This document shows, in pieces, positions 59,044-64,000 of a DNA stretch of 64,000 nucleotides. The position numbers and the translations under genes are program-made. Each line of letters starts with the position of its first letter. The first letter of the stretch is position 1. Source of the stretch: an uncultured Alphaproteobacteria bacterium (GTDB lineage Bacteria > Pseudomonadota > Alphaproteobacteria > HIMB59 > GCA-002718135); contig CACJWQ010000003.1 of the NCBI GenBank assembly GCA_902597015.1, positions 1 to 64,000 on the forward strand, read 5' to 3'. Under the pieces are notes generated by a model. It was given only the letters and a program-made list of their open reading frames with translations. It ran no database searches and had not been told where the DNA came from.

Positions 59044-61896
59044 TTATCCAGTTTTAGCCTCTTCGTATTCATTAATTGGAGGACAAACACAAAATAAATT
59101 TCTATCACCATATACATTATCAATTCTACTAACTGGACTCCAGTATTTATTATTTATCAAATAAGCATGAGGGTAAGCAGCTTCTTTACGGGTATATTTA
59201 TGATCCCAATTGTCAGAAGATACTTCTTCAATTGTATGTGGGGCATTTTTTATAGGATTGTCTACTTTATCAAATTTACCATCTTTAATCATAGTGATTT
59301 CATTGTGAATAGAAATCATTGCTTCACAAAATCTATCTAGTTCTTCTTTTGATTCACTTTCAGTAGGCTCAATCATTAGAGTACCAGGAACAGGAAAAGA
59401 CATTGTAGGTGCATGAAATCCATAATCAATTAGTCTTTTAGCAATATCTTCATCTGAAACATTTAATTCTTGTTTAAATGGCCTAATATCTATAATGAAT
59501 TCATGAGCCACCATATTATTCTTACCAGTATATAAAATAGGGTAATAATTTTTTAATCTTTCTTTAATATAATTAGCATTTAATATTGCTACTTGAGTTG
59601 CTAATTTTAAACCATCGTCACCCATCATAGATATATAAGAATATGAAATAGGTAAAATGGATGCACTTCCCCAAGGTGCAGCTGAAACTGCCTCCTGAGT
59701 GGTTAAACCTATTTCATTTTTAAACATGGGATGTCCAGGAGCAAATTCTGCTAAATGTTTTTTTAATCCTATAGCCCCAACTCCAGGCCCACCTCCTCCA
59801 TGAGGTATACAGAATGTCTTATGGAGATTCATATGGCATACATCAGGTCCAAATTTACCTGGTTTAGCTACACCAACCATTGCATTATAATTAGCGCCAT
59901 CTAGATACACTTGGCCACCAGCATCATGAATTTTTTTACAAATCTCAACAATACTTTCTTCAAATACACCATGTGTTGATGGATATGTAATCATTAAAGC
60001 AGACAGTCTATCACCTGCCTCTTCTATTTTTTTATCTAAGTGATTTAAATCTACATTACCTTTGTCATCACAGTTTACAATTAAAATATCCATACCGCAC
60101 ATCTGAGCACTGGCTGGATTAGTTCCATGGGCGCTTTTAGGAATTATACAAATATTTCTTTTAATATCTGAATTTTTCTCATGATATTTTTGTATAGCTA
60201 ATAAACCAGCAAACTCTCCTTGTGCTCCTGCATTAGGTTGAAGTGAAACTGCATCAAAACCAGTAATATCTTTTAACATCAATATTAATTCACTCATCAT
60301 TTCATTATATCCCTCACGTTGATGGGGCTCTAAGAATGGATGCGCATTTGAAAAACCTGGTAATGTAATTGGAAGCATTTCGGATGCCGCATTTAATTTC
60401 ATAGTACAAGATCCAAGAGGAATCATTGATCTATTTAAAGCAACGTCTTTATTTTCTAATTTTTTTAAATATCTCATCATTTCTGTTTCAGAATGATAGA
60501 TATTAAATACAGGATGAGTTAATATTTTATCTTTTCTATCTAAATCACTTTTGAAAATCGAACCTTCAATTTTACTTTCAATTTCTTCTGCGTATATTTC
60601 ATTATTGTTTTCATTAAAAAATTTAATTAAATTATCTACATCTTGTAGTGATGTAGTTTCATCTAAGGAAATAGAAAAATGATCGTCATTTACAAATCTA
60701 AAATTTATACCATTGTCTATAGATTTATTTACCCAGTATTTAGATTTTGTATCTTTTATTAATAATGTATCAAAATAATTTTTAGATTTTACTTCAAAAT
60801 TTAATATCTCTAATGATTTCTTTAGATATCTAGACTTATAATGAATGTCCTCAGCAATATTTTTTAATCTAGTTGGACCATGATATATTGCATATGAAGC
60901 AGATATAATTGCTAATAAAGCTTGTGCAGTACATATATTACTTGTAGCTTTTTCCCTTCTTATGTGTTGCTCACGAGTTTGAAGAGCCATTCTGTAAGAT
61001 CTTTTATTAGTACGATCAACTGATACACCAATTAGTCTTCCAGGTATCATTCTTTTATATTCATCTAATGTTGCAAAATATGCTGCGTGTGGACCTCCTA
61101 GACCCATTGGAACTCCAAACCTTTGAGTACTTCCAACAACTATATCAGCTCCAAAATCTTTTGGTGATTTCATAACTACCAAACTCATTATATCAGCTGC
61201 TATGATTGATAACGCATCATGAGATTTATTTATATTTATTAAATCGTTGAGATTTGCAATTTCTCCGTATGTATCTGGATTTTGAATTAAACAACCAAAT
61301 GTATCATCATCTGGATTATCAAAAATAATTTTTATACCTAGGGGTTTAGCTCTTGTTTTTAAGACAGATAGTGTTTGTGGATGACATTTATTTTGAATAC
61401 AAAAAGTAAACTTTGCACTTTTTTTAATTTTAAAAGCCATCATCATAGCCTCAGCTGCCGCAGTACTTTCATCAAGTAAAGATGCATTTGCAATATCCAT
61501 TCCAGTCAAATCAATTATCATTTGTTGAAAATTCATTAACATTTCTAACCTACCCTGACTTACTTCTGGTTGATAAGGTGTGTAAGCAGTGTACCATCCT
61601 GGATTTTCAAGAATATTTCTTAAAATAACACTAGGGGTAATAGTGTTGTAATAACCCATTCCAATATAAGTTTTTTTGAAATTATTTTTCAAAGATAAAA
61701 GTTGAGTATTAATTTTATTAAACTCCTCAGACATACCAGGTCTAAATTTAAGTTTATCTTTAAAAATGATATGATTTGGTACCGTTTTTTCAATTAATTC
61801 ATCTAATGATGTGCAATTTATTAATTTGAGCATTTCTCCAATATCTTCATTTCTAGGTCCTATATGTCTGCTAACAAATTTATCTAAATCAATCAT
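59044..61896 (-). CDS. gcvP: Glycine dehydrogenase (decarboxylating), P protein
   Basis: 950-residue single-chain P protein of the glycine cleavage system. PLP-dependent decarboxylation of glycine onto lipoyl-H protein. N-terminal half (FVSRHIGPRNEDIGEML, YNTITPSVILRNILENPGWYTAYTPYQPEVSQGRLE) and the catalytic C-terminal half (SAHGTNPASAQMCGM, VYLDGANYNAMVG, PLP Lys in DVCHMNLHKTFCIPHGGGGPG near 700). Length typical for the fused form. Starts directly after the gcvH stop codon and is therefore part of gcvT-gcvH-gcvP under the glycine riboswitch. Confidence 0.97.
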   Translation of the reverse strand: MIDLDKFVSRHIGPRNEDIGEMLKLINCTSLDELIEKTVPNHIIFKDKLKFRPGMSEEFNKINTQLLSLKNNFKKTYIGMGYYNTITPSVILRNILENPGWYTAYTPYQPEVSQGRLEMLMNFQQMIIDLTGMDIANASLLDESTAAAEAMMMAFKIKKSAKFTFCIQNKCHPQTLSVLKTRAKPLGIKIIFDNPDDDTFGCLIQNPDTYGEIANLNDLININKSHDALSIIAADIMSLVVMKSPKDFGADIVVGSTQRFGVPMGLGGPHAAYFATLDEYKRMIPGRLIGVSVDRTNKRSYRMALQTREQHIRREKATSNICTAQALLAIISASYAIYHGPTRLKNIAEDIHYKSRYLKKSLEILNFEVKSKNYFDTLLIKDTKSKYWVNKSIDNGINFRFVNDDHFSISLDETTSLQDVDNLIKFFNENNNEIYAEEIESKIEGSIFKSDLDRKDKILTHPVFNIYHSETEMMRYLKKLENKDVALNRSMIPLGSCTMKLNAASEMLPITLPGFSNAHPFLEPHQREGYNEMMSELILMLKDITGFDAVSLQPNAGAQGEFAGLLAIQKYHEKNSDIKRNICIIPKSAHGTNPASAQMCGMDILIVNCDDKGNVDLNHLDKKIEEAGDRLSALMITYPSTHGVFEESIVEICKKIHDAGGQVYLDGANYNAMVGVAKPGKFGPDVCHMNLHKTFCIPHGGGGPGVGAIGLKKHLAEFAPGHPMFKNEIGLTTQEAVSAAPWGSASILPISYSYISMMGDDGLKLATQVAILNANYIKERLKNYYPILYTGKNNMVAHEFIIDIRPFKQELNVSDEDIAKRLIDYGFHAPTMSFPVPGTLMIEPTESESKEELDRFCEAMISIHNEITMIKDGKFDKVDNPIKNAPHTIEEVSSDNWDHKYTRKEAAYPHAYLINNKYWSPVSRIDNVYGDRNLFCVCPPINEYEEAKTG

Positions 61897-62268
61897 CTAT
61901 TGTTCCAAAAATTGTTTATATTCATCTTTTGACATAAGTTCAGAATATTGATTTGAATCAGAAATTTTCATTTTAAAAATCCATCCCTCATTTTCTGCAT
62001 CTTGATTAATAATAGCAGCGTCATTTTCTAAATTATTATTAACTTCAATTATTTCTCCATCTATTGGAGCGTAAATATCAGAAGCCGCTTTTACAGATTC
62101 AACGACACATATTTCATCTTTTGCTTTAACCAAATTTCCAACTGATGGTAATTCAATAAAAACTATATCTCCAAGAGATTCTTGGGCGTGATTGCTAATA
62201 CCAATTGTAGCAATTTCATTTTCAATTGAAACCCATTCATGATCTTTTGTATATTTTTTTTCACTCAT
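61897..62268 (-). CDS. gcvH: Glycine cleavage system H protein
   Basis: 123 residues from the ATG at 62268 (a start four codons upstream is possible but GGAG there serves as ribosome site). Lipoyl carrier; the lipoylated Lys60 is in CVVESVKAASDIYAP. Starts with KYTKDHEWVS, ends NQYSELMSKDEYKQFLEQ, as in all H proteins. Its start lies inside the end of gcvT (8-base overlap). Confidence 0.97.
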   Translation of the reverse strand: MSEKKYTKDHEWVSIENEIATIGISNHAQESLGDIVFIELPSVGNLVKAKDEICVVESVKAASDIYAPIDGEIIEVNNNLENDAAIINQDAENEGWIFKMKISDSNQYSELMSKDEYKQFLEQ

Positions 62269-63385
62269 ATGTGCTCCCATTTTTTTTATAATTTTTTTTT
62301 ACGAAAGGTAGATTATTAATTTTTACTAATTCTAATTTTTTTCTAATTTCACAAAAAATTGGATTATCAGAATTGAATTCAGATTTTATATAACCAATAG
62401 CAATAGATTTGTTAAGATTAGGAGAGAAACATCCACTTGTTATTTTGCCAATTTCATTATTATTATTATCGAATAATTTCATTCCATCTCTTAGCATTGA
62501 TTTATTGGTAGAAATTAGTCCTATTTTTTTATTAGATAATTTATTTTTTAATTGATCAGATAAAATTTTATTTCCATTTAAATTTTTATCTTCTAATCTT
62601 TCTTTATCTAAAGCCCATGATAAACCAGCTTCTATTGGTGTAATATTTTCATTTAATTCATGACCATATAAACTTAATCCAGCCTCAAGCCTTAGTGAAT
62701 CTCTAGAACCTAAACCACAAAGCATTGTATTTTTATTTTTAAGTAAATCAGTAATTAACTTTTCTGCACTTTCGTTTGGAAGAGAAAGTTCAAAACCATC
62801 TTCACCAGTATAACCTGATCTACTTACTATTATTTCATTGTTGTTATATTTACTTATTAAAATATCAAAAAAATTCATATTATTTGGAATGTCAATAATG
62901 TTTTTTAAAACATTAAAAGAGTCTGGTCCTTGGATCGCGAATAAACAATTTATATTATAAATTTTTTCTGCATTAGGGGCACAAGAAATAAAAATTTCTT
63001 CGTCTTCTTTTTTTCGAGATGCATTATAAACAATATATAAATATGACTTATTTTTAATATAAATATTTGAAACAATTAGATCATCAATAACACCGCCATC
63101 TTTATTTAGTAAAAATGAATAGTGGGATCTATTTTTAATTAATTTTTTTAATTTTAATGGAATATATTTTTCTAATTTATCTAAATATGATTCTTTATTT
63201 TCAATTAATATTTGACCCATGTGACTAACATCAAAAATTCCAGAGTGGTTTCTGACGTTTTTGTGTTCATTAATTATTCCAGTTTTATAATTAATAGGCA
63301 TATTAAAACCTGCAAAAGGCAATATTTTTGCACCATTATTTTGATGAAAATTTTTCAGTGGAATGTCTATTGGTAACTGGTTCAA
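62261..63385 (-). CDS. gcvT: Glycine cleavage system aminomethyltransferase, T protein
   Basis: 374 residues from a TTG at 63385 preceded by GGAG seven bases away; the frame continues upstream but only into the riboswitch. The protein opens IPLKNFHQNNGAKILPFAGFNMPINYKTG and has SGIFDVSHMGQILI, YNASRKKEDEEIF, FAIQGPDSFN, and SRSGYTGEDGFELSLP, which is the folate-binding signature of true GcvT (compare DmdA at 41977). C-terminal GKITSGCFSPNLNKSIAIGYI is also seen. First gene of the gcv operon. Confidence 0.94.
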   Translation of the reverse strand: MNQLPIDIPLKNFHQNNGAKILPFAGFNMPINYKTGIINEHKNVRNHSGIFDVSHMGQILIENKESYLDKLEKYIPLKLKKLIKNRSHYSFLLNKDGGVIDDLIVSNIYIKNKSYLYIVYNASRKKEDEEIFISCAPNAEKIYNINCLFAIQGPDSFNVLKNIIDIPNNMNFFDILISKYNNNEIIVSRSGYTGEDGFELSLPNESAEKLITDLLKNKNTMLCGLGSRDSLRLEAGLSLYGHELNENITPIEAGLSWALDKERLEDKNLNGNKILSDQLKNKLSNKKIGLISTNKSMLRDGMKLFDNNNNEIGKITSGCFSPNLNKSIAIGYIKSEFNSDNPIFCEIRKKLELVKINNLPFVKKNYKKNGSTYE

Positions 63386-63401
63386 ATAAAATCTCCATTT
63401 A

Positions 63402-63542
63402 CCCCTCTGTCTTTTTACCTGAGAGCTTTTCACCTTCGGTAGAGCTAAATGCTCTTTTCCAGAGTTTATTTTTAACGGTCCATTTTGCCTGAGAGTTTCC
63501 GGGTCGTTGCTCCTTCGGCTCTGAAAATCAGTATCTCCCGTT
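63402..63542 (-). promoter_or_regulatory. Tandem glycine riboswitch upstream of gcvT
   Basis: Two consecutive glycine aptamers on the minus strand. Aptamer 1 (63474-63542) is closed by AACGG/CCGTT and holds AGCCGAAGGAGCAA and AACTCTCAGGC. Aptamer 2 (63405-63465) is closed by CTCTG/CAGAG with TACCGAAGGTGAAA and GCTCTCAGGT. The linker is about 8 A/T bases. The 3' stem ends about 8 bases before the gcvT GGAG. No terminator stem with a T run is seen between aptamer 2 and the start, so control of translation initiation is more likely than termination. Known family: glycine binding turns on gcv. Confidence 0.95.
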
Positions 63543-63547
63543 AATTA

Positions 63548-63576
63548 TTTGTATACTTATTTTTATAATTTAACAA
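63548..63576 (-). promoter_or_regulatory. Candidate promoter for the riboswitch-gcv transcript
   Basis: On the minus strand TTGTTA (63576-63571) and TACAAA (63553-63548) are spaced by 17 bases just after the deaminase stop codon and 6 to 10 bases ahead of the first riboswitch stem. Weak match to the sigma-70 consensus; alternative -10 TATACA would give a 15-base spacer. Offered only because the location is what is expected. Confidence 0.35.
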
Positions 63577-64000
63577 TTAATTTAGAGGTATTTTATTATT
63601 AATTTTTGATTTTTGGTAAATTTCTGACAATTTTTGATACTCTTCTTTAATCAGATTGATTTTATTAGATAATGATCCTTCTAAGCCTAATCTTTTAATT
63701 TCTGATAAAATTGAGTAACTTTGCCAATAATCATTATTAATATTATATTTACCATCTTTGATCTTAAAAACCTCTGTCAAAATTTTGAGATCATGAGGAA
63801 TATGGAAACCTTCCTTTGTATCAGTATATGAAAAAAAATAGTAAAAATTGTCAAATCCCGCCCAAGTAATGGCTGATAAACACATAGAACAGGGCTGATG
63901 CGTACTTATGAAATAATAATCTTTTGTATTAAATAGTTTTTTTTCAAATAAATTAAAAAGAGTTGAAATTTCTCCATGGAATAATGGATTTTTGATTTCC
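63577..64000 (-). CDS. Cytidine/guanine deaminase-fold protein, N-terminus cut by window edge
   Basis: The open frame enters from beyond 64000 and ends at 63577; 140 residues are visible. Zinc site of the cytidine deaminase superfamily: His-Gly-Glu in LFHGEISTLFNLF and THQPCSMCLSAITWAG (PCxxC). The HGE form is as in yeast cytosine deaminase rather than the common HAE. The C-terminal part (FFSYTDTKEGFHIPHDLKILTEVF) and helical tail (LSNKINLIKEEYQKLSEIYQKS) resemble tRNA- or guanine-deaminase-like small enzymes. Substrate unclear because the N-terminus is missing. It is upstream of the gcv operon on the same strand. Confidence 0.82.
   Translation of the reverse strand, partial: EIKNPLFHGEISTLFNLFEKKLFNTKDYYFISTHQPCSMCLSAITWAGFDNFYYFFSYTDTKEGFHIPHDLKILTEVFKIKDGKYNINNDYWQSYSILSEIKRLGLEGSLSNKINLIKEEYQKLSEIYQKSKINNKIPLN

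Noticed and set aside
63386..63433. Longer gcvT start inside the riboswitch
   Set aside because: The additional 16 residues are basic, have no GcvT counterpart and come from structured aptamer sequence. The TTG at 63385 with GGAG upstream gives a normal N-terminus.
1..64000. CRISPR array, rRNA, insertion sequence or prophage
   Set aside because: No regular direct repeats, no transposase gene, no rRNA stretch and no phage structural genes were seen. The many A/T homopolymer runs reflect base composition only.

Overview
The window reads as one contig piece of a streamlined, very AT-rich marine alphaproteobacterium (roughly 30 % G+C by eye, gene spacing often under 20 bases, many start/stop overlaps). 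The clues are a DmdA-type DMSP demethylase close to the SAR11 form as I remember it, a ureDABCEFG urease operon, a tandem glycine riboswitch ahead of gcvT-gcvH-gcvP, a CobB-type sirtuin, a bactofilin, and many small DMT and ABC transporters. SAR11, HIMB59 or AEGEAN-169-like lineages fit. The exact clade is inference; no rRNA or ribosomal protein gene is present.

Layout. 1-8.3 kb: a sugar-type ABC importer (binding protein, two permeases, no ATPase gene) next to an FGGY kinase, an aldo/keto reductase and a D-2-hydroxyacid dehydrogenase; then a small barrel protein, a tRNA-Arg(CCT) and a dimethylarginine dimethylaminohydrolase whose ATG touches the tRNA CCA end. 8.4-13.2 kb: complete urease structural and accessory genes. 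13.2-22.1 kb: mixed small operons (bactofilin, NavBac-like channel with an altered filter, AlkB-type hydroxylase, membrane-anchored zincin-like protein, GMC oxidoreductase, small alpha/beta-barrel proteins). 22.1-31.1 kb: a probable island with a type I restriction-modification operon (hsdM-hsdS-hsdR plus a 170-residue companion), a phage-like HTH protein, a sirtuin and a tyrosine recombinase with a lox-like palindrome at its 5' end. 31.1-33.0 kb: small membrane proteins and a peroxiredoxin-like protein.

33.1-39.2 kb is the most coherent unusual block: two class III nucleotide cyclases of different architecture flank a Kv-type potassium channel and an MscS channel carrying a C-terminal cyclic-nucleotide-binding domain, with a YqhA-family membrane protein alongside. 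This looks like a local cAMP-to-ion-flux module. 39.2-45.4 kb: dmdA with two tandem DMT transporters and a DapA-superfamily lyase, then a beta-hydroxyacid dehydrogenase and an MFS transporter. 45.5-52.4 kb: a long plus-strand run (class IV aminotransferase-like protein with an unusual active site, sulfotransferase, FAH-type hydratase, DCC thiol protein, PsiE, an antenna-less photolyase-like flavoprotein, ABC-2 exporter, PhyH dioxygenase). 52.3-57.6 kb: BASS transporter, thioesterase, MR-type enolase-superfamily enzyme, and a cysE-cysK-cystathionine lyase/synthase operon. 57.6-64 kb: MazG-like pyrophosphohydrolase, RseP-type protease, glycine cleavage operon under a tandem glycine riboswitch, and a deaminase cut by the window end.

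No CRISPR array, rRNA gene or recognisable insertion sequence was seen. No gap between genes exceeds about 165 bases.
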